Of a stretch of 64,000 bases of DNA, positions 32,317-41,253 are shown piece after piece. The stretch lies in NCBI GenBank assembly GCA_017431005.1, contig JAFRLY010000027.1, forward strand, positions 1-64,000. The letters are read 5' to 3'. This stretch comes from Clostridia bacterium (GTDB lineage: Bacteria; Bacillota; Clostridia; Christensenellales; Aristaeellaceae). Positions within the stretch are counted from its first letter, which is position 1, and each line of letters begins with the position of its first letter. A program made the position numbers and the translations under genes. The notes under the pieces were generated by a model. It had not been told where the DNA came from. It searched no databases and worked only from the letters and a program-made list of their open reading frames with translations.

Positions 32317-33354
32317 ATGCGGATGTTCAGAATGGACGCAAATGCCGTAGACCCGGCGAAGGTGCCGCAGCGGATTCTTTCCACCGGCGACAGAATGCCG
32401 GGAATCGGACTGGGAACCTTCGGATCGGATAAATACGGCGCGGAGGAAATAGCCGGAGCCGTACGCGGGGCGCTTCGGGCCGGATACCGGCTGATCGACT
32501 GCGCGGCCTGCTACGGCAATGAGGCGCAGATCGGCCCGGTTTTCAGCGAAGCGCTTCAGGACGGACTGAAGAGGGAAGAACTGTTTGTGATTTCCAAGGT
32601 CTGGAACGATGCGCATAAACCTGCAGATGTGATCGCTTCCTGCAGGAAGAGCCTGCAGGATCTGCATCTGGACTATTTTGACGGGTACCTGGTTCACTGG
32701 CCGTTTCCGAATTACCATGCCCCGGGCTGCGACGGGGACGCGCGCAACCCGGACTCCAGGCCTTATATTCATGAGGAATTCATGGAAACCTGGCATGCGG
32801 TGGAAAAACTGACGGAAGAAGGTCTGGTGCGTAACCCCGGCGTCAGCAATGTGACAATTCCGAAGCTGAAGCTGATTCTGCGGGACGCCCGGATCCGGCC
32901 TGTGCTGAATGAAATGGAGCTGCATCCCAGCTTTCAGCAGGGCGAGCTGTTTCAGTTCACGCTGGACCATAACATCCAGCCGATCGGCTACTGTCCGATC
33001 GGATCCCCCTCGCGCCCTGAAAGAGACCGCAGCGCGGATGACGTGAACGATATGGAGATGGCGCCGCTGGCGGAAATCGCGCGGAGGCACAACGTGCATC
33101 CGGCGCTGGTCTGCCTGAAGTGGGCGGTGCAGCGGGGGCAGATTCCGATTCCGTTCTCCGTGAAGCCGGCCCAGTATCTGTCCAACCTGAAAGCAGTGAC
33201 GGAGGATCCGCTGACGGCCGGGGAAATGCATATGATGCGCGGACTGGACCGGAATGCCCGGATGATCAAAGGCCAGGTTTTCCTCTGGCCCGGCGCCGAA
33301 AGCTGGCTGGATCTCTGGGATGTTGACGGAACAATACCGGGATGGACGAAATAA
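32317..33354 (+). CDS. Aldo/keto reductase
   Basis: This is a 345-residue NAD(P)H-dependent reductase of sugar aldehydes or ketones. The catalytic tetrad is complete: Asp61 and Tyr66 (YRLIDCAACYGNE), Lys94 (VISKVW) and His127 (YLVHWPF). GVSNVTIPKL and the C-terminal IPIPFSVKPAQYLSNL cofactor loop fit the family. AAAGGGAG precedes the first of two close ATGs. It sits 26 bases after the mutarotase gene and 31 bases before the zinc dehydrogenase, so co-transcription is likely. Confidence 0.92.
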   Translation: MRMFRMDANAVDPAKVPQRILSTGDRMPGIGLGTFGSDKYGAEEIAGAVRGALRAGYRLIDCAACYGNEAQIGPVFSEALQDGLKREELFVISKVWNDAHKPADVIASCRKSLQDLHLDYFDGYLVHWPFPNYHAPGCDGDARNPDSRPYIHEEFMETWHAVEKLTEEGLVRNPGVSNVTIPKLKLILRDARIRPVLNEMELHPSFQQGELFQFTLDHNIQPIGYCPIGSPSRPERDRSADDVNDMEMAPLAEIARRHNVHPALVCLKWAVQRGQIPIPFSVKPAQYLSNLKAVTEDPLTAGEMHMMRGLDRNARMIKGQVFLWPGAESWLDLWDVDGTIPGWTK

Positions 33355-33385
33355 TTATTATTGATATATCTGGAGGGTACAAACA

Positions 33386-34447
33386 ATGAATGAAAAAATT
33401 CTCGGCGCAATTCTTCCCGGCAACAGCACAGTGGAACTGAAAGAGTTTGATATGCCCAAGCCCGGTTACGGACAGGTTGTGGTCAAAACCAAGGCGTCCA
33501 CCATCTGCGGCAGCGACATCCGCTGCATCTACCGTGCACATGTGGGAAAGGGACCGGAGGGCTATCAGCCCGGCATGATCGCCGGCCATGAACCGGCCGG
33601 CATTATTGTGGAGGAAGGCGAAGGCCTGAAGCGGTTCAAGAAGGGCGACCGCGTGATTGTATATCATATTTCCGGATGCGGCGTGTGCTATGACTGCAGG
33701 CGCGGCTATTACATCTCCTGCAAAAGCAAGTTCCGGGCAGCTTACGGCTGGCAGCGGAACGGCGGTATGGCTCCCTACATGCTCTGTGATGAGAAGGACC
33801 TGATCGCACTGCCGGATGAGCTTTCCTATGAGGACGGCGCACAGGTGGCGTGCGGCTTCGGCACCTGCTACGAGGCGCTGATGAAGATCGGTGTCAGCGG
33901 TAATGACCGGGTGCTTGTGACCGGACTTGGTCCCGTGGGTCTGGCGACGCTCATGCTGGCGAAAGCGATGGGCTGCGACACCACGATCGGAACCGATATC
34001 AACGAGGACCGGATGAAGCTGGCGCAGGAGCTCGGACTGGCGGATTATGTTTTCAACTCGGCGAACGTGGAGGAATGCGAAGCCAAGATCATGGCGGTGA
34101 CGGACGGCTACGGCTGCGAGCGGACCATTGACTGCTCCGCCAACAACAGCGCGAGAGCCATGGCTATCCGCTGCACCCGTGAATGGGGAAAGATGGCGAT
34201 GGTGGGCGAAGGCAACGATGTGACCTTCAATCCGTCGCCGGATATCATGCACGGGCAGAAGACCATTTACGGCAGCTGGGTGACAAGTCTGTGGCGTATG
34301 GAAGAACTGGTGGAGCACCTGGTTCGCTGGGGCATCCATCCGGACAAGCTGATCACGCATCGTTTCGAACTGAAGGATGTTGATAAAGCCTACGCGCTGA
34401 TGGCTTCCGGAAAATGCGGCAAGGTTGCGGTGATTTATCCGGACTGA
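33386..34447 (+). CDS. Zinc-dependent medium-chain alcohol dehydrogenase
   Basis: This is a 353-residue dehydrogenase of the threonine/sorbitol dehydrogenase branch. Catalytic zinc ligands are Cys in TICGSDIR and His-Glu in GHEPAG. The structural zinc site is the four-Cys lobe CGVCYDCRRGYYISC. The NAD site is VTGLGPVGLATLMLAKAMG. It oxidises a polyol or sugar with NAD. Together with the upstream reductase and mutarotase it could interconvert an aldose, polyol and ketose. GGAGG precedes the ATG. A terminator follows. Confidence 0.92.
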   Translation: MNEKILGAILPGNSTVELKEFDMPKPGYGQVVVKTKASTICGSDIRCIYRAHVGKGPEGYQPGMIAGHEPAGIIVEEGEGLKRFKKGDRVIVYHISGCGVCYDCRRGYYISCKSKFRAAYGWQRNGGMAPYMLCDEKDLIALPDELSYEDGAQVACGFGTCYEALMKIGVSGNDRVLVTGLGPVGLATLMLAKAMGCDTTIGTDINEDRMKLAQELGLADYVFNSANVEECEAKIMAVTDGYGCERTIDCSANNSARAMAIRCTREWGKMAMVGEGNDVTFNPSPDIMHGQKTIYGSWVTSLWRMEELVEHLVRWGIHPDKLITHRFELKDVDKAYALMASGKCGKVAVIYPD

Positions 34448-34465
34448 TTCCGGACAGAACATAAG

Positions 34466-34500
34466 GCGGCGGGCAGACGGAAATTTGCCTGCCGCTTTTT
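34466..34500 (+). terminator. Intrinsic terminator after the zinc dehydrogenase
   Basis: GCGGCGGGCA pairs with TGCCTGCCGC (one mismatch) and is followed by TTTTT. It ends the mutarotase-reductase-dehydrogenase unit. Confidence 0.8.
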
Positions 34501-34529
34501 GCAGATACCAGAAAAACAGGAGGAAGCTT

Positions 34530-35765
34530 ATGGGAATCAATGAAAAACTGCTTCAGAAATACGCGGAACTGATTGTTCGGACCGGAGCCAACGTCCGCAG
34601 GGGCCAGGTGGTGCAGCTAGTTATCTCCGTGGAACTGCACGCCTTTGCAGCCATGCTGATGGAAGCCTGCTACCAGGCCGGCGCGAAAAAGGTGAATGTG
34701 GACTGGACCTATGACATGCAGAGCAGGCTGAACTATCTGTACGCGGAGCAGGAAACGCTCGCGGCTGTGCTGCCCTGGGAGGAAGCGAAAATGAAGCAGA
34801 TGACAGAGGATCTGCCCTGCAGAATCTATATCGCCTCCGAAGATCCGGACGCTATGCGGGGCGTGGATCCTGAAAAGCTTTCAGCAGTCGCCAGAAGCCG
34901 CTCCACGGTTCTCAAGCCTTACCGGAACGCGATCGAAGGAAAGCATCAGTGGGTGATCGCAGCATATCCTTCGGTCAAATGGGCAAAAAAATGCTTCCCG
35001 GAGCTGGAGGACGGAGAGGCCGTCGGCAGGCTTTGGGACGCGATTCTGAAAACCGTGCGCGTGGATGAACAGACGGATCCCGTGGAAGCCTGGAAGAAGC
35101 ATACAGCTTTTATAGAGCAGAAAGCCACATGGCTGAATGAGCAGGGCTTCTCGTCCCTTCGCTACAGAAGCGCAAACGGAACAGATTTTTCTGTGGAGCT
35201 GATTCCCGGCGCCCGGTGGGAAGGGGCGGGAGCCGTTAACTCCGTGAACGGCGCCTTCTATATTCCCAACATGCCCACAGAGGAGATATTCACTTCACCG
35301 GCAGCCGGAAAGTGCGAGGGAACGCTGGTCGCGGTGAAACCGCTGTCCTGGCACAGCCAGCTGATTGAGGACTTTTCCATCACCTTTGAGAACGGAAGGG
35401 CTGTTTCCTGCCAGGCCGGAAAGGGGCAGGAGCTGCTGGAAAAGATGATTCATATGGATGAAGGCGCAGCCATGCTGGGCGAGGTGGCCCTGGTGCCCAA
35501 GGAGAGCCCGGTGAATCAGTGCGGATTCCTGTTTTACGAGACGCTGTTTGATGAAAATGCCTGCTGCCACTGCGCGCTGGGCATGGGATTCAAGGAAGTG
35601 CTGCCGGGGGGCGACGACATGACGACGGAGCAGGCGCAGGCCTGCGGGATCAATGATTCCATCATTCATGTGGACTTTATGGTCGGCGCGGACGATCTCT
35701 CCATTGACGGAATACGCCCGGACGGAACAACTGTGCCGGTGTTCAGGAACGGAACATGGGCATGA
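34530..35765 (+). CDS. M29 family aminopeptidase
   Basis: This is a 411-residue metallopeptidase of the AmpS/AmpII/PepS family that removes N-terminal residues in the cytoplasm. Metal ligands are visible as Glu in PTEEIFTSP, Glu in GEVALVP, His in the CCHCALG segment, and His and Asp in HVDFMVGADDLSIDG. AGGAGG lies six bases before the ATG at 34530; a frame opening at 34485 has no site. Its stop overlaps the start of the chromate transporter gene, so the two are translationally coupled. Confidence 0.9.
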   Translation: MGINEKLLQKYAELIVRTGANVRRGQVVQLVISVELHAFAAMLMEACYQAGAKKVNVDWTYDMQSRLNYLYAEQETLAAVLPWEEAKMKQMTEDLPCRIYIASEDPDAMRGVDPEKLSAVARSRSTVLKPYRNAIEGKHQWVIAAYPSVKWAKKCFPELEDGEAVGRLWDAILKTVRVDEQTDPVEAWKKHTAFIEQKATWLNEQGFSSLRYRSANGTDFSVELIPGARWEGAGAVNSVNGAFYIPNMPTEEIFTSPAAGKCEGTLVAVKPLSWHSQLIEDFSITFENGRAVSCQAGKGQELLEKMIHMDEGAAMLGEVALVPKESPVNQCGFLFYETLFDENACCHCALGMGFKEVLPGGDDMTTEQAQACGINDSIIHVDFMVGADDLSIDGIRPDGTTVPVFRNGTWA

Positions 35766-36403
35766 AAACGCAGAAAAAAACCGGCCCCGAAGAGGAACAG
35801 GCCGGAGAAAAAAGGACGCAGGGGGATGAACCGAAAAGCGGCGGGGAGAACAAACCGCTCAGGCTGTTCCTCACCATGCTGTATATCAGCGCCTTTACCT
35901 TCGGCGGCGGTTTCGTGATCGTTACTTTCATGAAGCGCAAATTTGTGGATGAGCTTCACTGGATTGATGAAAAGGAAATGCTGGACATGACAGCGCTGGC
36001 GCAGTCAGCTCCGGGCCCGATCGCTGTAAACGCTGCGATCCTGACGGGCTGGAAGGTCGGCGGACCGGCAGGTATGGCGGCGGCTGTGCTGGGCACCGTT
36101 ATTCCGCCTGTGGCGATTCTTTCCGTGATTTCTGTTTTTTATCAGGCCTTTGCAGCCAATCCTTATGTGGCCATGGTGCTCAGGGGCATGCAGTCGGGTG
36201 TCGCGGCGGTGATCCTGGACGTGGCGCTGAGCCTGGGATCAAAAGTGCTTCAGACAAAGCAATGGATCCATACGGCTGTCATGGTGCTGGCTTTCATTGC
36301 CTCTTTCTTTTTCGGTGTGAACGTCGTCTGGATCATCCTGGCGGCTGCGGTGACAGGCATCATTCTCGGCCTGCGATCCGGAAAGGAGGGGAAACAGGTA
36401 TGA
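35756..36403 (+). CDS. Chromate transporter family protein, first half
   Basis: This is a 215-residue membrane protein with one CHR domain of about six helices; long ChrA proteins contain two. TFGGGFVIVTFMKRKFVDE and MTALAQSAPGPIAVNAAILTGWKVGG are the family signature. A hydrophilic 35-residue N-terminus rich in Lys and Glu precedes the first helix. The start at 35756, or the ATG at 35762 in an ATGA overlap, lies within the end of the aminopeptidase gene. The next gene encodes the partner half. Such pairs export chromate in some bacteria; here the true substrate is uncertain. Confidence 0.88.
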   Translation: MGMKTQKKTGPEEEQAGEKRTQGDEPKSGGENKPLRLFLTMLYISAFTFGGGFVIVTFMKRKFVDELHWIDEKEMLDMTALAQSAPGPIAVNAAILTGWKVGGPAGMAAAVLGTVIPPVAILSVISVFYQAFAANPYVAMVLRGMQSGVAAVILDVALSLGSKVLQTKQWIHTAVMVLAFIASFFFGVNVVWIILAAAVTGIILGLRSGKEGKQV

Positions 36404-36966
36404 TGATCATGAAACTGTTCCTCAGCTTTCTGCAGATCGGATTGTTCTCCATCGGCGGAGGCTATGCAGCCATACCGCTGATTCAGGAACAGACAGTAAC
36501 TGTCCACGGCTGGCTGACAGCCGATCAGTTTATGGATCTGGCCACTATCGCGGAGATGACGCCGGGCCCGATTGCCATAAACGGAGCCACCTTTGTCGGA
36601 CTGAAGGTCGGCGGTCTTGCCGGTGCGGCAGCCGCCACCTTCGGCTGTATCTTTCCTTCACTCCTGATTGTTTCCCTGCTGGCCTGGGTCTACAGAAAAT
36701 ACAGGGAACTGCCGATGCTGCAGAGCGTTCTGTCCGCGCTTCGGCCGGCCGTGGTCGCGCTGATTTCAGCGGCAGGCGTCAACATGGCGCTGCAGGCCTG
36801 CTTCGGCGGCCGCGCGCTTCTTGCACCGGAAAACGCGCGCTGGGCCGGAATCGGCCTGTTCGTCGTGGCTTTGGCTGTGCTGAGAAGGTTTAAACTCAAT
36901 CCGATTCTTGTGATGATCCTGTGCGGTGCTGGAGGCCTGCTGCTGGGGGTACTGGGGCTTGCGTAG
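36400..36966 (+). CDS. Chromate transporter family protein, second half
   Basis: This is a 188-residue CHR-domain protein. LFSIGGGYAAIPLIQEQTV and IAEMTPGPIAINGATFVGLKVGG align with the signature of the first half, so the pair is an unfused ChrA. The ATG at 36400 overlaps the previous stop by four bases and has GGAAAGGAGG upstream. Its last 71 bases overlap the convergent HD-domain gene. The two halves probably assemble as a heterodimer with opposite topology. Confidence 0.88.
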   Translation: MMIMKLFLSFLQIGLFSIGGGYAAIPLIQEQTVTVHGWLTADQFMDLATIAEMTPGPIAINGATFVGLKVGGLAGAAAATFGCIFPSLLIVSLLAWVYRKYRELPMLQSVLSALRPAVVALISAAGVNMALQACFGGRALLAPENARWAGIGLFVVALAVLRRFKLNPILVMILCGAGGLLLGVLGLA

Positions 36967-37558
36967 CGTTTTCCTTTTCCCACTCCGCCAGGAAACTGAG
37001 CATGAACAGATGACGGCTTTCCGCCATTTCCCTGGCCTTCGACGTGTTCATCAGATCCTTCAGCAGAAGCAGCTTTTCATGGAAGTGCCGGACTGATTCC
37101 TCCAGCGTGCGGCCGTGTCCGCCGCCGTAGGCGAAGGTCCTGGCCACGCCGATTGCGCCGATCGCGTCCAGCCTGTCCGCGTCCTGGACAATCTGTCCTT
37201 CGACGCTGCCGGGACGCTTGCCCCGGTTCTTACTGAAGGATACACTGTTGATCGCCGCGCAGATTGTTTCGATTCTTTCAGGAGGAACCTGATGCGCGGT
37301 CAGAAATGCACGGGCATTCGCGTTGTTTTCCGTGGAGAACAGCTTGTAATCATCCGCGTCATGCAGCAGGGCAGCCAGGGCAACGGTTTCCCTGTCACAG
37401 GATTCCTCCGCTTCAGCAATCAGCAAAGCTGAGCGGTAAACCCGCATGGAATGATCGAAGCCGTGGCCGTCGCTGTTCCCCTGATACAGCTCCGCAATGA
37501 AACGGACCGCTTCATCAATTATATTGCCTGTCTGCACGGTGTACCATCCTTTCCGCAT
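36896..37558 (-). CDS. HD-domain phosphohydrolase
   Basis: This is a 220-residue YedJ/YpgQ-like HD hydrolase, likely acting on nucleotides or other phosphates. Metal-binding residues are visible in GHGFDHSMRVY, ALLHDADDYK (the HD pair) and VQDADRLDAIGAIGVAR. The last 25 residues (APVPPAAGLQHRTGSSQESD) are low-complexity and arise from the 71-base overlap with the chromate transporter. I give the ATG at 37558, but a GTG at 37537 with AAAGGA upstream fits the usual family start better. Confidence 0.8.
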   Translation of the reverse strand: MRKGWYTVQTGNIIDEAVRFIAELYQGNSDGHGFDHSMRVYRSALLIAEAEESCDRETVALAALLHDADDYKLFSTENNANARAFLTAHQVPPERIETICAAINSVSFSKNRGKRPGSVEGQIVQDADRLDAIGAIGVARTFAYGGGHGRTLEESVRHFHEKLLLLKDLMNTSKAREMAESRHLFMLSFLAEWEKENATQAPVPPAAGLQHRTGSSQESD

Positions 37559-37628
37559 AATACCTGACAGCATAGCCGGCAGGGTTATGCTCACGGATAT
37601 CAGAATGATGAGAACTGGTGATTGAAGA

Positions 37629-38351
37629 ATGAAAGAGCTCAGGGAGATTCTGGACGCTTCAAAAAGAATCGTGTTCTTTGGAGGAGCGGGTGTATCCACA
37701 GCCAGCGGAATTCCGGATTTCAGATCAGCAAACGGGCTGGCGGGCACTGACGGACTTTCGCCTGAAATGATTCTGAGCAAAAGCTTTTTTTATCTCAGGA
37801 CCGAAGAATTCTTTGCATATTACCGGAAACATATGCTCCATCCGGACGCGAAGCCGAATGCCGTCCACAGATTTCTGTATGTGCTGGAAAAACAGGATAA
37901 GCTGCGGGGAATTGTCACCCAGAATGTGGACGGACTACATCGGATGGCCGGCAATATCCGTGTTTATGAGCTGCACGGAAACGTTCACGAAAATGAATGC
38001 ATCGAGTGCGGGGCATCTTATCCCATGGAGAAAATCCTTCAGGCTGAAGGAATTCCACGGTGTGAATGCGGCGGCGTGATCAAGCCGAACGTCGTCCTGT
38101 ACGGGGAACCGCTGCCGAAATATGTCTGTATCGGGGCAAGGCGGGAGATCGCCAACGCCGATACGCTGATCGTGGCCGGAACCTCGCTGGCCGTGGAGCC
38201 GGCGGCTTCTTTCCTGGAGGATTTCCGGGGAAAGCATCTGGTTGTTATCAACAGGGAACCGACGCCGGCGGATCAGAGAGCCTCTCTGGTGATTTATGAT
38301 GACGTGAACCGGGTGTTTGATGAACTCCTGCAACCCGGATTCCCGGAATAA
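37629..38351 (+). CDS. Sirtuin family NAD-dependent protein deacylase
   Basis: This is a 240-residue Sir2/CobB homologue that removes acyl groups from lysines using NAD. GAGVSTASGIPDFRS at 20-33 binds NAD, TQNVDGLH lies at 98-104, His116 in ELHGN is the catalytic base, and Cys124, 127, 145 and 147 hold zinc. NREPTPAD-type residues near the C-terminus close the Rossmann fold. It is divergent from the HD gene and converges on the peptide deformylase gene. The length is normal for a bacterial sirtuin. Confidence 0.93.
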   Translation: MKELREILDASKRIVFFGGAGVSTASGIPDFRSANGLAGTDGLSPEMILSKSFFYLRTEEFFAYYRKHMLHPDAKPNAVHRFLYVLEKQDKLRGIVTQNVDGLHRMAGNIRVYELHGNVHENECIECGASYPMEKILQAEGIPRCECGGVIKPNVVLYGEPLPKYVCIGARREIANADTLIVAGTSLAVEPAASFLEDFRGKHLVVINREPTPADQRASLVIYDDVNRVFDELLQPGFPE

Positions 38352-38372
38352 TCCTCTCCGCATCTGCGGAGA

Positions 38373-38783
38373 CTATATCAGTATCCCGTCGCAGTGATCG
38401 ATTTCATGCTGGATGATCTGCGCGGTAAACCCGTCAAATGTGCCCGTCTGCTGCCGGAGGGACATATCCTGATACCTGACGGTGATCCGCCTGAACCGTC
38501 TGGCTTTGCGGACGCCGGGCAGTGAAAGGCAGCCCTCCTCGGCTTCGAAAGGACCGGATTTCGCTATAATCTGCGGGTTGACCATGATCATCTGAAAGGG
38601 ACCGTTGCAGAAAACAATGATGCGCTTTCTTACACCGATCATGTTTGCAGCCATGCCGACGCAGTGATCGAGATGCGCCCGCAGCGTGTCCAGCAGGTCC
38701 GTCATGACCTGGCTGTCCGCTTCGGCTGCGGGATCGGATTTCATCCCGAGAAGCAGCGGATCATGAACAATGGGCCGAACCAT
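38373..38783 (-). CDS. Peptide deformylase
   Basis: This is a 136-residue metalloprotease that removes the formyl group from nascent chains. Motif 2 EEGCLSLPG (Cys85) and motif 3 QHEIDH (His126, Glu127, His130) carry the metal ligands and catalytic Glu. Motif 1 reads GMAANMIG, with Met where the canonical GxGxAAxQxG has Gln; this occurs in a shorter Firmicutes subgroup. It probably serves as a second deformylase. It follows the ACT-domain gene by 72 bases. Confidence 0.88.
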   Translation of the reverse strand: MVRPIVHDPLLLGMKSDPAAEADSQVMTDLLDTLRAHLDHCVGMAANMIGVRKRIIVFCNGPFQMIMVNPQIIAKSGPFEAEEGCLSLPGVRKARRFRRITVRYQDMSLRQQTGTFDGFTAQIIQHEIDHCDGILI

Positions 38784-38855
38784 TTTATTATCCTCGCTTT
38801 TTACGTATTCTGCCTCTGATGATGCAAATCACCGGAGGCAGTTTTTGCATGCGGA

Positions 38856-39227
38856 TCAGCCGATCACGCTGAAACCGGCTTTTCTGAGAGCCTCCGCGGC
38901 ATCCGCAAAGCGGTTCTGGCGTACCAGAATATAATCCGTATTGTAGGTTGAAACAGCAAAAATACTGATTTCTTCCGCAGCCAGTACATCGGCAATGCGG
39001 GCCAGAATACCGATCAGTGAAAAATCCAGGACGCCCTGCACCCGAAAGCCGCGCCATCCGTCGTCCCGCCTGACTGTGTTCCGCGGTACAGCTTCGGCCG
39101 GGCACACCAGGGAAATCTCCTCATCCGTTCTGGCAGTAAAGCAGAATGCACCGTTCAGGTCGATCTCCGCGCAGTCCGGCACCTGGCAAACCGTAAAAAC
39201 CGGCACGAGCGTCTCAATTGTCAGCAT
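38856..39227 (-). CDS. ACT-domain protein
   Basis: This is a 123-residue protein with two ACT-like halves; the second (VLDFSLIGILARIADVLAAEEISIFAVSTYNTDYILV) is the clear one. Such stand-alone proteins bind amino acids and are thought to be sensors. GAGGGTGGAGC precedes the ATG, which overlaps the stop of the upstream GH43 gene by seven bases. Ligand and target are unknown. Confidence 0.82.
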   Translation of the reverse strand: MLTIETLVPVFTVCQVPDCAEIDLNGAFCFTARTDEEISLVCPAEAVPRNTVRRDDGWRGFRVQGVLDFSLIGILARIADVLAAEEISIFAVSTYNTDYILVRQNRFADAAEALRKAGFSVIG

Positions 39228-41044
39228 GCTCCACCCTCTTCCGGTTCCAGGGGCGCACAGGTTCCTTCCGTAATGCCGTTTTCATTGAAAGCGTCCACAC
39301 GGACAAAGTATTTCCGGCCGCTGATCAGCGCGCCGACGCGCCGGACACCGGAAGCAAACACCATATAACTGTGATACAGCTTATCCGGGGCGGAACCGAA
39401 AAGAATGTTGTAACCCAGGGTGTCAGGCTGGCTCTGAACGGTGACGTTCATGTCCAGATCCCCGGTACGCTCCGCAGAAAATACCGGTACGGCAGGTTTC
39501 TGCCCGTCTCCCAGCCCGAATACGCGCAGGCCGGACACACAGGGCTTCTGACCGTAAGGAACAGCTATTTCAGACAGACGCAGGTAGCGGGCCCGGAAAC
39601 CCTCTTCCCGGACAATCAGGTCATGAGACAGATCCGTCTGCGCCAGAGACTTGTCCTCAACAACGGTCCAGACTGTGCCGTCCAGGCTGCATTCCAGTTT
39701 CCACCGGGTCTGCAGATCACGCTCCTCGATATACCGCGCCTGGGTTCCGCCGACAATCTGACCGGGGCAGGGAATATCCAGTTTGCCATCGGCAAAATTG
39801 ACCTGTACGGCATGCACGCTGAAGGCGCGGCCCAGATCAATCTGCAGCCATTCACCGCGGTTCGCGGAGGCTGCCTGCCACCAGGTCTGCACGTTCTCCT
39901 CCACGGCTTTGTCCGGCGTATGTCCTTCCGTGCAGGAGGAAGCGGATGTCTGCTTGCCCGCGCTCAGCAGCATCCAGGCCGGATCGCGCCAGGGGTCCTG
40001 CCGGAGACCTGAGACACACATGGGCCAGTCACCGTAACGCTGGTTGCAGAAAAGCTCACCGTCCTTGTCAAAGCCTGCCGGCCACAGGCCCACGCGCCGC
40101 TCAAAATCATGATTCATGCTGACGCGCATGGTAGCTGTATGCCACCAGTTTCCCTGCTCATCCTGCATGGTGCTGCCGTGGCCCGCACCGGGCAGAAAAC
40201 CGCCGGGCTTGTAGGAATAAGGGTTGTTTTCCGCCAGCGTGAAAGGCCCCAGCGGGCTGTCCGAAACATAGACGCCGTCGGAATAGGTGTTGTACTGGGT
40301 TCCGGGACAGGCGTACTGCAGGTAATATCTGCCGCCGTGCTTATCCATCCAGGCGCCTTCGATGTAGGGCCTCCGGGAAAGCATTCCCCGGATCAGGGGA
40401 ATGAGATCCTTCGGAACCTGATCCTCGGAAATGCCCTGGCGCTGCTGAAATGCGTGATAGGCGGCATCTATTTCCTCTTCGGAGGCGGGCAGCAGACTGT
40501 TGTCCTCCCCGAAACGCTCATAACCGATTTCGAAGGGATGCCCTTCCACAAGCACTTTTTTATCGCCCAGCGGCTGCATGGTTTCAGGATTCAGCTCCAC
40601 GCCCCAGATCGGGGTCACGTTGGAGCAGCCCCAGTAGAAATAGACCCGTCCGTCATCATCCGCAAACAGGTTGGGATCCCAGAAGGGAAAACTGCCGTCA
40701 ATTTTTTCATAGGGTCCGTTCAGAATATCCCTTGTGCGGTACCGGTCGCAGTTCTTATCCCGGCTGGAAGCGCAGAAATATACCCAGCCGTTCATCACCC
40801 GTACATCCGGAGCATAGTCGTACAGCGGCAGCTCCCGGGGCAGCCGGTGATTTTCCCAGTACGCCAGGTCATCAGAAACCCAGACACCCAGGGTCATGGA
40901 AGCAAAAATGTAATACCGGCCTTCAAAGCAGATCATGGAAGGATCGGCGGCTTCGCGGCAGATCTGCATCTGCCCGTGCAGCCGGGGATCGGCATTAAAC
41001 TGATAGCGGTAATTCACATTGACAGGATTGCACAGATATTTCAT
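39221..41044 (-). CDS. GH43 family glycosidase with F5/8-type carbohydrate-binding domain
   Basis: This is a 607-residue protein. Residues 1-345 form a five-bladed propeller with catalytic Asp in CREAADPSM, the pKa-setting Asp in FWDPNLFADDDG and acid Glu in RPYIEGAWMDK, so it should release arabinose, xylose or galactose. Residues 360-500 are a discoidin-like domain (SASSCTEGHTPDKAVEENVQTWWQ), and a short fibronectin III-like end follows. No signal peptide is present. GGAAGGAG precedes the ATG. It lies downstream of the sugar isomerase behind a hairpin and is part of the GH2/GPH locus. Confidence 0.88.
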   Translation of the reverse strand: MKYLCNPVNVNYRYQFNADPRLHGQMQICREAADPSMICFEGRYYIFASMTLGVWVSDDLAYWENHRLPRELPLYDYAPDVRVMNGWVYFCASSRDKNCDRYRTRDILNGPYEKIDGSFPFWDPNLFADDDGRVYFYWGCSNVTPIWGVELNPETMQPLGDKKVLVEGHPFEIGYERFGEDNSLLPASEEEIDAAYHAFQQRQGISEDQVPKDLIPLIRGMLSRRPYIEGAWMDKHGGRYYLQYACPGTQYNTYSDGVYVSDSPLGPFTLAENNPYSYKPGGFLPGAGHGSTMQDEQGNWWHTATMRVSMNHDFERRVGLWPAGFDKDGELFCNQRYGDWPMCVSGLRQDPWRDPAWMLLSAGKQTSASSCTEGHTPDKAVEENVQTWWQAASANRGEWLQIDLGRAFSVHAVQVNFADGKLDIPCPGQIVGGTQARYIEERDLQTRWKLECSLDGTVWTVVEDKSLAQTDLSHDLIVREEGFRARYLRLSEIAVPYGQKPCVSGLRVFGLGDGQKPAVPVFSAERTGDLDMNVTVQSQPDTLGYNILFGSAPDKLYHSYMVFASGVRRVGALISGRKYFVRVDAFNENGITEGTCAPLEPEEGGAC

Positions 41045-41175
41045 GTGTTTCTTTCTCCTTCCGGCAGATCAGAGACGCACAGTCCGGCTGACAGACGGAA
41101 CCGGCGCTTCTCAGACAGGAACTGTTTTCATATATTTGCGTTTCGTTATGCTTTTTCCTTCCGGCAATGACAGTA

Positions 41176-41221
41176 AACAGGCAGGAATATCGGCTTTGCG
41201 GTTCCGGAAATCCTGCCTGTT
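41176..41221 (-). terminator. Hairpin between the isomerase and GH43 genes
   Basis: AACAGGCAGGA pairs with TCCTGCCTGTT over 11 bp around a 24-base loop. On the minus strand only TTTAC follows, so it could be a leaky terminator that lowers GH43 expression. Confidence 0.5.
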
Positions 41222-41253
41222 ACGTCCTTATCGGGGTATTGTATACTTTACTG

